NCBI GenBank assembly: GCA_951230915.1 | Contig: OX579638.1 | Span: 32,960,322 to 33,024,321 of the forward strand | Source of the DNA: Antitrichia curtipendula | Lineage: Eukaryota > Streptophyta > Bryopsida > Hypnales > Leucodontaceae | Length of the DNA stretch: 64,000 nt | Direction: 5' to 3' | Shown here: positions 24,174-35,149 of the stretch, piece after piece | Numbering within the stretch: the first letter of the stretch is position 1 | Layout: every line of letters begins with the position of its first letter | Made by a program: the position numbers and the translations under genes | The notes under the pieces: generated by a model | The model's database searches: none | What the model was told of the DNA's origin: nothing | Seen by the model: only the letters and a program-made list of their open reading frames with translations

Positions 24174-24664
24174 TAGGGGTAGTCACAGCCCTTTGGAGAA
24201 CTTGATGAACCTTGGAGGTTGGATGCGTGGCAGTCGTTGATTGGTTTTCTGATATTTTTGGATCGACAACCTCAAAGGTTTGGGGTGTGGCATTCTCCTC
24301 CTCTACAGGTGAAGAAACGGGCTCGGATGCCATTTTCCCGTAGAAAAATTAACCTTTGCGCTTCGGAGTTTCACCTTTCGTCCACCTTTTGCCTACCTTT
24401 TGTTGATTTTATCTTTGAAATTTTCATTTACTTCATTTCCTTACTGAGCTCAACCTATAGAAAAGTATATGTTCGAAGTTCCAGAATTACCCCAGCTCCA
24501 TGCAGGTTAAGACAACCTCCGAGGTCGCATCAGAGGGGTAGTTAGGAGGGGCACAACCCTTCCAAAATTGAGGGGCCCCATTGGCTCTCACATTTTTGAA
24601 TGAAAATTGTAGCCTCAAAGAAAATCAGATTCTTTCATTCTTTGAGGGGCTGTGACTATCCCTA
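24174..24664. mobile_element. Putative hAT-like MITE, 491 bases
   Basis: TAGGGGTAGTCACAGCCC at the left and the complement of TAGGGATAGTCACAGCCC at the right form an 18-base terminal inverted repeat with one mismatch. The TAGGG start fits the hAT rule, but I find no clean 8-base target duplication. No coding capacity. Confidence 0.7.
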
Positions 24665-25379
24665 CTGGTTGTGGCGCTACAATGTAGTAGGAAACCGACC
24701 CCTTCTGTGGCGACGCCCATTGTCTCCTCCAACCTCCAACTACTAGCTCCAACTTTTCTATTATTTCCACTCTACGCTTGTTTTGCAATTGTTTGTTTTC
24801 AGTTCTTGAATTATGGCGTCTCTGAAGTTACGTCCTACGAGCTTATGCAAACACGGAGGATAAAAAGAGGCACTACTCTCATGTTCTTGCCTGTGCAGTC
24901 CTTCTATACTAAGTGTCTCATTTCATCATTGTAGTGTCTGTCACAAACAAAGAGACAACCCCAGTTGCTCTTGGATCCTCATGGCAGTAATGTAGGCACA
25001 TTGAGAATGCGTTCAAAGGGTTTATGTGTCGGTATGAGCATGGTCCCTGCATTAAACTACTTCAAATTTGGTGGTGTTTTGGGTAGCACTTAAACAAGCA
25101 TTTCAGCAAGTTTTAGGTAGGATGTTTTTTTTGCACTATAGTAGTTCACTATGTAGAAAATGGAGGATGGTCCCTCCAAATTTGAACCACTATGATATAT
25201 GTCCTGTCTTTTAAGTCTTTTGAGATGATAGTCGCTCCTACAATCAAATTTATTGTGAACAAAAACTAAAACAAACCACAAAGGTAGCAAACAACCAACG
25301 TACACAAGAATAATCAAGTGTAATTTGGAAGATGGTATACAAACAGAAACAAGGAGGAAGAAGATAAATAGTTTTCTTC

Positions 25380-27142
25380 TCCTATTTGTGGAGATGATTT
25401 CCATCTAGTCACTAGTTGACTATCAACTAGAATGGAGAGCGTATCAAGTTAATAATACAATCCTAACACTCCTCCTCGCTCGACAATATCATATATGATA
25501 ATTTTTGTAATCCTGTCAAAAATATACGGTTGCTACCTTATTAAAACCTTATCTGGGAAACCTTGATTAAAATCAAGGATAAAACCACAGATGAAGGAAA
25601 AAGAAAACAACATCATTATCAATCCATTTGCATGGTAAAATCCAATGGAAAAAAATCAATGGAATGATATCAAAGGTTTTTACAATTGTTATAATGAAAA
25701 CCTATTGAATCTTTTGCTCCAAAACATTGAGTCATTGCATTCCAATGTCATGAATAAGCGATGATGGGTACATGATGGAAGAGCCTTTGTGAAGAGATTG
25801 GCAAGATTAACTAAAATATTTTGGATCAATATGTTTAATTCAATCATCCTTAACATAATCCACTTGCATTTGTGAAACACAAATATTGTTGTCTTTATAT
25901 AAGATAGTTGGAGAATCATCATGTGGTAATAGTGAATTTGAATCAATTTATCAACAAATCTCAACTAGATGCATTTACAAGATGCCTCATGCAAAGCAAT
26001 AATTTTTGCATGATTGAATGATGTTGTAATTATTGTTTGCTTTACCGATTTTCAAGATATTGTAACTCCATGTTGTAAGAAAACAGAGCTTGTTCGAGAC
26101 TTGAATGTTGCAGGGTCAGATCTATAGCTGCATCAAAATATCCAACCAATTTGGGACCTATTGATTTAGTATAATGTAATCCCAAATCTTCAATTTTTTT
26201 CAAGCAACAAATAAGATGTTTGATGCCATTCCAATGTCATAGCATGGGACAGGCACTATGCTTTTCAAGGACATTAATTGCAAATGAAATATCAAGGCTT
26301 GTAGATGTAGTCAAATATAAAGTGCTCCAACCGCAGCAAGGTATGGATATTGTTCACTCAATGGTTTCTCCTCCTCCTCATAAAGAAGATAAGGATCATC
26401 ATCTTTGTTACTACAACCAACTATAGGTGTGGAAAATGAATAGGCATCTATCATATTGAATATTTTCTAGATTTGTTTGACATATATCATCTGTGGAAAA
26501 AAATGCCGCCATCTTTTATGTGAAGAATTTGTAGGCCAATGCAAAAAGTAGTTTTGCCAAGCAATTTCATCTCAAAATCATGAATAAAAAGTTGAATGGC
26601 TGTAATATATGCAAATTTGGTGCCTACAAGGTTCAAATCATCAACATATACCGCGATGATTACAAATCCATCTTTGTCTTATTTGATAAAGAGAAATGGG
26701 AGCAACGAATCATTTATAAAATCATTTTGAATAAGATAGTTCTGCAGTCATTGATATCACATGAATTCAGATTGTTTAAGATCATATAATGTCCGTTCTA
26801 ATTTAACGCCATGATGCTTATCTGAAATAGTTGCAACTAGAGTAGTGATTTTGAGACTAGGTGGAACTTTCATATAAATATGAGTGTTAAGATATTCATA
26901 TAGATAAACAATGACTACATTCAGAAAATGCATCTTAAGGATGGTATGTACTGTCATTCCAAGAAGATATTGAAAAGTAATAGAATCCATAAATGATGAA
27001 TATGTAAAATCATAATCAATACTAAACTTTTGTGTGAAACTTTGAGCAACCAAACGGACTTTATATTAGATAATCTGACCTTTGTCATTGCATTTGCGCA
27101 CAAATACCAACTTGCATCCAAGTGGTCGAGAAGTAGGGTCAT
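25380..27142 (-). mobile_element. pol: Copia relic: RT, RNase H and start of 3' LTR, minus strand
   Basis: Reading the minus strand, an RT fragment (27053-26757) shows VAQSFTQKFSIDYDFTYSS and THIYMKVP, the counterpart of the family's KGFSQ...DYxETFSPV and EIYMKxP. An RNase H end at 25964-25689 has NLANLFTKALP, the classic copia C-terminal motif. A purine tract at 25469-25481 is followed at 25468 by TGTTAGGATTGTATTA, which looks like the start of a 3' LTR running to lower coordinates; its far end was not found. The frame is broken many times and gag/integrase are absent. A different subfamily from the element at 5977. Confidence 0.85.
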
Positions 27143-27150
27143 TTAAGGTT

Positions 27151-27357
27151 GCTTTACACTATGGCCGACCAAGTCGAGAGGCCGTAGAATTGAGTGGCCA
27201 AACTTTTGGTGAGAGTCCAAAGGAATGGGCAATAAATGATAGGATTTAGAGCCTTCGGCCAACCATAGTGTGAAGCCTCCAAAGGCCAAGCCCAAAGTCC
27301 AAGCCCTAGGCAATGAACTCCTACGGCCTCTCAACTTGGACAACCATAGTGTGAAGC
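27151..27357. mobile_element. MITE of 207 bases with long terminal inverted repeat
   Basis: GCTTTACACTATGG at the left and the complement of GCTTCACACTATGG at the right extend into an inverted arm of about 36 bases around GAGAGGCCGTAG. An extra internal copy of the terminus (CCATAGTGTGAAGC) lies at about 27267. It sits between the copia relic and the Harbinger transposase. No clear target duplication. Confidence 0.75.
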
Positions 27358-27471
27358 TTTCAAAGTCCAAGCTCAAAGTCCAAACCTATACCATTTGTTT
27401 GGCTTTTATCAAGCTTTTTCATATGAATAATCCATCCAATTTCTAAAATTTGTGTCTTACCTTCTTTAACC

Positions 27472-28800
27472 ATGGCTTCTAGAAAGGAATGCATTCTTGC
27501 TCTACTTTCAGTTTTTATGGTCATAAAGTATATCATTGCGGACATTTTGGCATTGCAAAAACTTGCAATTTTTGGACAAAATGCCCAAATGATGATGATG
27601 GCAGTTTTTATTGTCCAAGGATATAGGGTGAATTTTCAGAGGACACGTTGGCAAATTCCAAGATATGGAGGTTTTTTGGAACATACACTTATAGGGTCAT
27701 TTTTAGATGGTGATTTTGGAAAGTGGATGGAGGTGAGTCAATCTACATTTCAATATCTATGCATTCTTTTAGGGCCTATTTTGAAGAAGAAGGATACACA
27801 TCTCAAAGAAAGTATTAGTGTGAAGCGGAGGATTGCAATAACTCTTTCTTGATTAGCTATAGGTAATTCATTGCAAATGGTTGGTGATTTATTTGGCGTA
27901 GGATTGAGTACAACTTTTATCATTGTGAGGGATTGTTGTGAAGCTATTAGGATTCATTTGAGACCATTGGTTTTTAAAAAACAAAATCTTATTTGGATGA
28001 AAGAAATAGCAAAGGGTTTTGAAGCACTACATGGTATGTCGCTTATTCTAGGGGCAATAGATGGTAGACACATTCCTATTATAGCACCATCTCATGACCC
28101 TATTGCATACTATTGGCGAAAGGGATATTATTCATATTTACTACAAAGAGTTGTAGATGCCAATTGCAAATTCTGGGACTATGATTTTGGATGGGCTGGA
28201 CGAATTAGTGATTGATCTTTATTTCAGAAATTTGAAATTGGGAAGAAGACTATGAGAGGTGCATTTTTACCTTACAAATTCATTGGTGATGCTGCGTATC
28301 CAATGAAACCTTGGTTTTACTCACCATTCAAGGGAGAAAGAAAAGGATTGCCTAGAAAAAAAAACATTGAAATTTTATCCAATCAAACATCCGTATGGCT
28401 GTAGAAAGAGCATTTGAAATTTTAAAAGGAAGATGGTGCATATTATTGAAAAGAATTGACATGCCACTTCAAAATTTGCTTGACGTTATTACAACATCTC
28501 TATGTCTTCACAATATGTGCATTCTAGAGAATGATAAATTTTCCATGGATTGGGCTAAAGAAGCAGAAAAAAAGTTTCAAGTTGAAGCCAATATGTCATT
28601 TGGAAAACTGCAAGAAACTGATATGTTTCATTTTTTGGAATCATCATTGCAGGAAGTGAGAAAACTCCAAAAGAAAATCTGAAAGGTGAAGAAACTCCAT
28701 TCATAGAATCGGAAGAAGAAGAAGAAGAAGAAATCGAGAATGAGGAAAATCCTAGGTGTGAAGAAACAATTAACAAAACGACAAGAGAAAATGAACAACA
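27472..28800 (+). pseudogene. PIF/Harbinger transposase (DDE_Tnp_4) pseudogene
   Basis: The open part 27472-27852 is stopped near 27852, continues in frame 27871-28215, then 28216-28370, and shifts frame to 28395-28682. The N-terminal helical part (FGKWMEVSQSTFQYLC) precedes the catalytic core: GAIDGRHIPI (first Asp), SLLFQ-type VVDANCKFWDYD, WAGRISD (second Asp region) and GDAAYPMKPW (third), then MAVERAFEILKGRWCIL with the Glu. This is the usual plant Harbinger arrangement. At least two stops and a frameshift make it inactive. A GAA-rich stretch follows the frame near 28711. Confidence 0.88.
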
Positions 28801-28946
28801 TGTTGCCTGATTCAACTTGAGTTCATCTATTGCTAGCCGAGACTTTTTACAAAAGTCATTTGGCTAGAAATTCAGACATTCAATTTGAAAATTGTACCTA
28901 TGATGATGATGACGATGAATGTAGCTTAGATGAAGAGTAGCATACT

Positions 28947-29436
28947 CTAGAGCTTATTGATCAAACGATCAAATTGGTAGTCTACTCTTTCTAGGAGCTC
29001 ATTTGTTCTCTCAAAGTTTTTCATTAAACATGTGCTAGATTCTACCATTTTCTCAAAGATAACAATGGCTCTATTATGAAAGTTTTGTTTACTTTTTGAC
29101 GGTGATGTAGTAATGGTTGTTCGAGTTGGTACACTCTCTACATCCGGGATTGAATTGGTATGACTTTGAACATTATCTGTGGTTGTAGCCGAGACATGCT
29201 TCACATGTGATCTGTCTGACTTGGTGATACCATTCATCTAGAGCGTTGTAGAATTTGCTCTCTTGCCGATTATTGCCAAAAATGTCATTGGCCATTTTGT
29301 CTTCTTTGTAAGAATAAAAAATGGCCTTGAATTTCTTACGGCATGCCATAGCATAGCAGTTGAATTTAGGTACCAGGACAAGCATTCGAGCATGAAGCCT
29401 CACCCAAGTATCAATTCTTGCAAGCAAAAGATTCAA
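28947..29436 (-). pseudogene. Harbinger second ORF (trihelix/SANT-like), minus strand
   Basis: Minus-strand translation gives ACRKKFKAIFYSYKEDKMAN, then FYNALDEWYHQ. A one-base shift near 29230 leads into VKHVSATTTDN and an acidic/coiled C-terminus (ERTNELLERVDYQFDRL). This matches the DNA-binding second protein of plant Harbinger elements, needed with the transposase for mobilisation. It faces the transposase gene. Frameshifted and N-terminally incomplete. Confidence 0.72.
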
Positions 29437-29976
29437 AAATCACAAAGGAGTCAAAAACGGCACTGGAAGAACAATTACAGTTCATATTCTTACTGTAAAA
29501 TAAGGACTATGTAGGATATAAATGAGAAAAAAAGGTAGCAGTTTTGATAAGTCAAAATTAATTTGACATCATAAAAACTTGCTTAAAATTCTACATAAAT
29601 AAATTCATAGCTTTGAGCTTTTAGGATATGAAGAAACTCCTATTCAACCATACACATTTGAAAAAAGTAATTCAATGTTTTTTTTAATACAAATAAAGCA
29701 CACCTTCGTTACTTCAATAAGATTGAGTATACATTATTTTTTTAGAGTTTATCAAAATGTCTTATCCTAAATGAGAATTCTAGATTCTTAAGGTTCAAAT
29801 TTTCTATTTGAGGTTTAAAATAGGATTGAAATTCTAAAATGACTAATGTAGATTTTTAATTGAGGGTTGCTTATAAATAGTAGAATGTTCTTGAAAGATG
29901 TGGAGGGTGGTTGTAAGAAAGACCGAATGATTTTGGTAGCGTTTTGCACAATACTCCTGATTTTTTTGGGAGTACT
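29437..29976. other. AT-rich spacer, nothing recognised
   Basis: No ORF or repeat could be supported between the Harbinger relic and the TTAA element. The far end of the Harbinger element should lie here but no terminal repeat was found. Confidence 0.5.
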
Positions 29977-30906
29977 TTAATCCCTAAGTTCCATGACTGT
30001 GTATTCACCAAAAACGCTTCAAAACTGCCATTTTTAGTACAAACACCAAATTTTTGGAAAAAAAACAATTTTGACACATGTAACCATAGGATCTTGTAGT
30101 ATGATGACTTGAGAACATATGGTAAAAATTTCAGAAAATTCCACCGTGTGGATCGTAAGATATAAGTATTCAAATTCACCAAAACCATTTTTTCAACTCT
30201 GCGAAAAAACAGGCAGCTGCACTTCACAAGCTCACTTTTCAATGAAAAAATGTTGAAAATGGTGGTGCTTCTTTAAATTCAGTTTCCTAAACAAGTTGGC
30301 TATATGCTTGAAAAATTTCACATCATTTAGAATAGTACAACATATAGGAAAAAAGTAGTAAGCAAAAAGAAGTAGAGAATGAATCAAAATACTAAATTGT
30401 TAAGAATTAAATTGTGGATTTAAAAAATGCCAAACCCAAGGGTTGTAATGGTGTAATAAAAAATCTGCATCCTAGAATTTTATATTTTTCCAAAAATATT
30501 GAAAATTGAGTTCAATAAACAACTTCAAAGTTTATTTTAGAGTCAGAGTATCTATAACTGCCCGCAAATTGAAACTCTTCATAACTTTTGACTCATTGAT
30601 AGAAATGGAATGATTCAAAGCTTTCCACGTTTATTTAACTTTGGAAAACCAGTTTTGAAATTTTATTTCTGAAAAAAGTGATTTTAAAAAATCTGCCCGG
30701 ATTGCCTTGTTACAAAAAGTAACATATTAGGCCATAACTTTTGATTCATATTTCCAAATGTCATGAAATTTAGTGCATATGAAATATATTCCTTGTCCCC
30801 ATGTTCTATTAAAATTTCAGCCTAAAATATGCATATCCTCATTCACAAGTACCTGCCCAAAATTTCTATACAACCAAAAAACGCAATTTGGTCTTGTAGG
30901 GGTTAA
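29977..30906 (+). mobile_element. TTAA-flanked non-autonomous DNA transposon, copy 1
   Basis: Begins TTAATCCCTAAGTTCC and ends TTGTAGGGGTTAA. The body matches 51060-52000 along its length, roughly 80% by eye (for example GACACATGTAACCATAG and GGTAAAAATTTCAGAAA). Part of it matches 42797-43383 in reverse orientation. No coding capacity. The TTAA target plus CCC-type ends resemble the piggyBac pattern; a TA target cannot be excluded. Confidence 0.85.
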
Positions 30907-33520
30907 ACTTATAAAACTTATATATATGTCCAATGTATACACCTTTAAGAAGAAGGTATCCTAGGAAGAAAAAACATGGAAAAGTTCTCTAAGTAGGAGA
31001 ACTAAAAAAGTGCAAAATCTCAAGAAAATAGGTACTTTGATGTTTTAATTTGTAAAAAAATAAGAAAAACAATTTATTTTTTAAACTAAAAATTTTCCAT
31101 TTGGGAGAACTTTATAATGAAGAAATTTCACCAAAAGAATGACCTCAAAACCATCTTCAATGTTCAAAAGTGCGTGCACAAGGCGTGGCACAAGGGAGCC
31201 CTATGGCCCTATTTGCATGTGGAGGACATAAAATAATTTTTTTTTTAAGGTTTCCTTTGGTAGGCACATGCCCACTTAGTGTAGGAATAGCCCACAAAAA
31301 TTTAAAGTCTACATCATTATTTTTGGATATTCCACAGTACTAAAAATTCCTAAATTGCAAACTATGACAAATTAGCTAAATTGAAATTTAATTATTATTA
31401 TTATTTTGACTTAAAAAATAAATAATGAATCTTATTACTTCCAAGTTAGCTACCTTTAGTGAAAATTACAAGTACATTGGCTTTGTTTTCCAAAAGTTAT
31501 AGCCAATGACAATTGTGGCACTCCAATTGTGACGCAAAATAGGACCAATCTTTTTTGCAATCACCTTGGAAAACTAATGTAGAATAGTCTAATAATTCAT
31601 CCTAATAACTCTTGGATTATTAAAAGCTATAATTCAAGAATTGTAGCCAAAAATACCCTTTTTGATGGTTGGAGAGATGTGAGTGAGAATGTTTCTTATA
31701 TGTCTCTTTTAATTGATTATTGAAAACTCATCACCAATGGATTATAGTCCATAATCTTGTAAAATATAAAATTCACCTAATTTATTAATATTTTAAAATA
31801 TAAATTTGATATGCTTAACTGAGATTGCATAAGAATGAAATAGTAATTATGTACTAAAAAAACTCCAACTAAATTTCAAATTAAGAAAATCTCTTTCAAT
31901 GGCACAATAAGCAACTTTAAAGAATGACAAAAAATTAAGACGTTGATTTCACTCAAACTCAATCATATTTGATGAAAAAATTCTTTGTTTAACAAATAGA
32001 GTAGCAACTACACCACAAATTGGCACATATTGACAAGCAGAAATCAAATTGAGCCACATTGGGGCAAAATTTCAAATTCTATGTAATTAATTTATATAAT
32101 AACCAAAAAGTGTACAACAAATTTTTTTGGATTATTTTTTCAATTTCCACTTAGATCCATAAGCATTTACAATTATTCAAAAATAGAATTACTCTATATG
32201 ACTCAAGTATCCATGGTCGTAGTCCCTTCGACCTTATAGGCTTAGGTTGTAGGCTTCTAGCATTCATGTACTTATCACAAGATAAGAAAGTCAATTCTAC
32301 TCTATGATCTTAAAAAGACAAAACATGCAAATTGCATTTATATATGATGTTGATATGCATTAGTATATTATCATGTAGTAATGAATTAATGATATATTAA
32401 TGAATTTGTAGCATATTACTAGTGTATATTGTGATATTGACATCATTCACACCTAAGAAAGCAATGATTCTTGTACCATATCATGCACTGTAAGATTTTA
32501 AACATCCCTCTATTTGGTCGAAAGTAGTGTTAGATTTGAATAAATTTTATGTTATTCAAAATTACATGCTTATAGTTTTGGCTCTTCTTGGATCTAAAGG
32601 GTATTATTGCTGAAGCCATATATTAATACTCCTATTTTGAACAAAATTCACCTTTTCCATTCAATTGGCATGCATGTTTTGAATTTAAAAGGTATAGGGC
32701 AATGCCCGACGATAAGGGTATTGCCCGACGTAAATCACGACGAAATCGCGATGAAAATCGGATGAAAATGCAGAACCGGATGAAAAATCCGTAATCCCCG
32801 ATTACGCGGTTTTGCCCGCGTAATCGGGGATTACGGCACAGAAGCTTCCCGCCGATTGAACGGGACATTTCCCAGGAGTGGTTTACGATTGGTGCAATCT
32901 ACAATTATAAAGAAAAAAAATTGGAATGAAACATCAGGAAATGACCAAATGAACCAGAAGAGATCAAATACTATCTAGTAAGTACTAAGTAGCCAATTTG
33001 ACACAACTTTGGTCCAATTTCTAATTCTCTCCAGATGGTATCATTTTCAAACCTCGTTTCAAACATATCACTCTAGGGATCCAAGCTGGTGGCCCTCATT
33101 CAAACTTTAGCTGTAAAGACATGTTACTTCAAACTCACATCAAAGTTTGTTTTAATTTGTCCATACGGTTTTGCATCTCTTTCCATCTTCATACCCGTTG
33201 CTTGTTGAAAAATATTATTGTGATGAGGCCAAATTTTGTATCACCTCAATCCATGGAGAACATTGCAAGTGTTAGTAAAAAAATAAACAAAATTGAGCAA
33301 AAGGAGCTCCCATGTGACATACTCCAAATTGATAAAAAAAATTAGGAGGTTTAATTTGGTCCACGAGGGGTTATGCTACTTCACTACAAGTGATGGTGAC
33401 TATGTAGCATTGACTTGCTTTTTGAGTAATGGTTGACTTAGACCTTGACACATTAAATGTAGCTTTTGCCAATGGAAAGCCTAGCTAGTCCCTTGCGAAA
33501 TCCAGTGCACACATACATAC
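30907..33520. other. AT-rich gene-free region
   Basis: No supported gene. Contains poly-A/T runs, short repeats and one GC-rich palindromic patch (listed separately at 32698-32870). Probably decayed transposon sequence. Confidence 0.5.
32698..32870. repeat. GC-rich patch with 21-base perfect inverted repeat
   Basis: Arms at 32789-32809 and 32816-32836 (CCGTAATCCCCGATTACGCGG and its complement) are separated by six bases. A tandem pair of TGCCCGACG-containing phrases lies at about 32703-32730. CpG density is far above the surrounding AT-rich DNA. Confidence 0.85.
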
Positions 33521-35149
33521 TCACAAAAGAGTCCACACGAGGAGGGCAATAGAGATAGTGTTGAAGGCAATCGATGGGACGGAAAGGTCGGAGCTTGCAG
33601 ACGATGCGGGGCCATCTGGGCTAGTGCTTTGGCCTTGGTTGTTGTAAACCACAGTGACATTGCGACTTCGTAAGCATGACGGTACCAATAGGTAGTTCAT
33701 GTCATTGTAGGAGACATCAATGTATCTAATGCTTTGTTGCTTGCAGAACTCTGCTGGGATGGATCCCGTGAGGTGGTTGGACCTCAGGTTCAACGTTTTT
33801 AGGTTGGGAATGCCAGCCAAACTTGATGGAATGTTGTCATGGAGGTTGGCATCGTTGATGACAATTACCTGGAACAATCAATAGATATTTGGTTATATTT
33901 ATCTCATAATGGCATATTTCAAAGTGCCAAAATTGTGACATTCAAGTGCATAAAGTAGCTAAAAAGGTATTAAGGATACAATACTAGTTCTCATTAACTT
34001 AGTACAATATTGAGTCCTTAGCCATGATGAATTAGACTAAATTGATTTGTCTTATTAATGAGGGTATAAAATTAGTGTCACTAAAATATATTCTATCATG
34101 TGAAAATTGGCACAATGTAATAAGCATTGCTACTACCACATTTTGATTATTTTACAGATAGTCCATGGCTATTGGCCATGGAAGTTGATTGGCCTATACG
34201 ACTCTAATGCAAGAACAATATATGTTATGTGCACGTGCACATAGCACACCTGCACCTTCATAAATGGAAACAATACATTTTAAGCTAAAATATGTAGGGG
34301 TCAATTTTAAAAACATGTTATAATTAGGTATAGTAAAAGAAATTGCACTCCTAATTCCAACCTCTTTCTAAACTTGACTCCTACAGATTCTTGCCTAAAA
34401 TGTGTCTATTTATGAGAATTTAAGGTTGCTTTTATGTTTCCTTATTTTTAAAACTTTGAAAAACTCATAGTTTATTCATTTGGAGTTCAACAAATGCATA
34501 AGAAGGTATTGTAGAATATTCTTTTGACTTTTAATAAGATCCAACTAAAAATTAGGCAATTTATTAGTAGGAACAATTATCAATTGCTTATTCCAATGTA
34601 TTTTTACGGGAAATTATCCTACTATACATGAAGTAACCTGCGTGAAGGTTAGATTTGGCATGAATTAAGTCATTTTTGAAAAAATGTGGCACGTGTCATC
34701 TTGTGAATGGTCTGAGATGAATGACCGACCTGGAGGTTGGTAGAAAACTCGCCCCACACCGAGGGTATAGACTCGTCCAAGAGCAGCCACTGAATGGTGA
34801 GCCGTTCCAGACTAGCAAGCGCCACCAGCCCCGCACCCACCCCGTCAGAGCGAGGGTCGCGGTACGACTGCCGGTCACCGTTCCCCGAGCTGCCCTCGAG
34901 CGTGAGCTCCAACACGGCGCCATTGCTCTCCGCGCACCGCACGCCGCGCCAGCTGCAGCAGTTACTACTGGCGTTCCAGCTGGAAAACACGCCGCCAACG
35001 TCCACGAAACCCGATCGGAACTCCAACAGCGTCGTACGGTCGGCCGCAGAGCAGTCCCACGCGAGCAGACCTGGCAACCGGGCACTCAGCACCACCAGGA
35101 CCACCACCCACCAGCGTGTACAATTCTTATTGCCCCTTCTCGCGTCCAT
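33521..35149 (-). CDS. Small secreted LRR protein, probably GPI-anchored
   Basis: Two minus-strand exons, 35149-34730 and 33868-33521, phase 0, 255 aa. The chosen start MDARRGNKNC gives a signal peptide with hydrophobic core WWVVVLVVLSARLPGLLA; the frame is open 26 codons further upstream, but that would bury the signal. An LRRNT_2 cap follows (CSAADRTTLLEFRSGF, WNASSNCCSWRGVRC). Only about four repeats remain, the clearest being LKTLNLRSNHLTGSIPAEF and IRYIDVSYNDMNY. The C-terminus has a small-residue Ser/Ala stretch then a hydrophobic tail (FNTISIALLVWTLL) ending at the stop, the layout of a GPI signal. There is no kinase domain. By family it would sit on the outer plasma membrane or in the wall; its ligand is unknown. 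An internally shortened relative of a receptor-like protein is an alternative. Confidence 0.8.
34641..34740 (+). repeat. Third copy of foldback arm, at LRR exon-1 donor
   Basis: GTGAAGGTTAGATTTGGCAT and the text up to TGTGAATGGT match the left arm at 39834-39985. The match runs across the splice donor of the LRR gene, so intron sequence next to the donor derives from a transposon. Confidence 0.7.
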
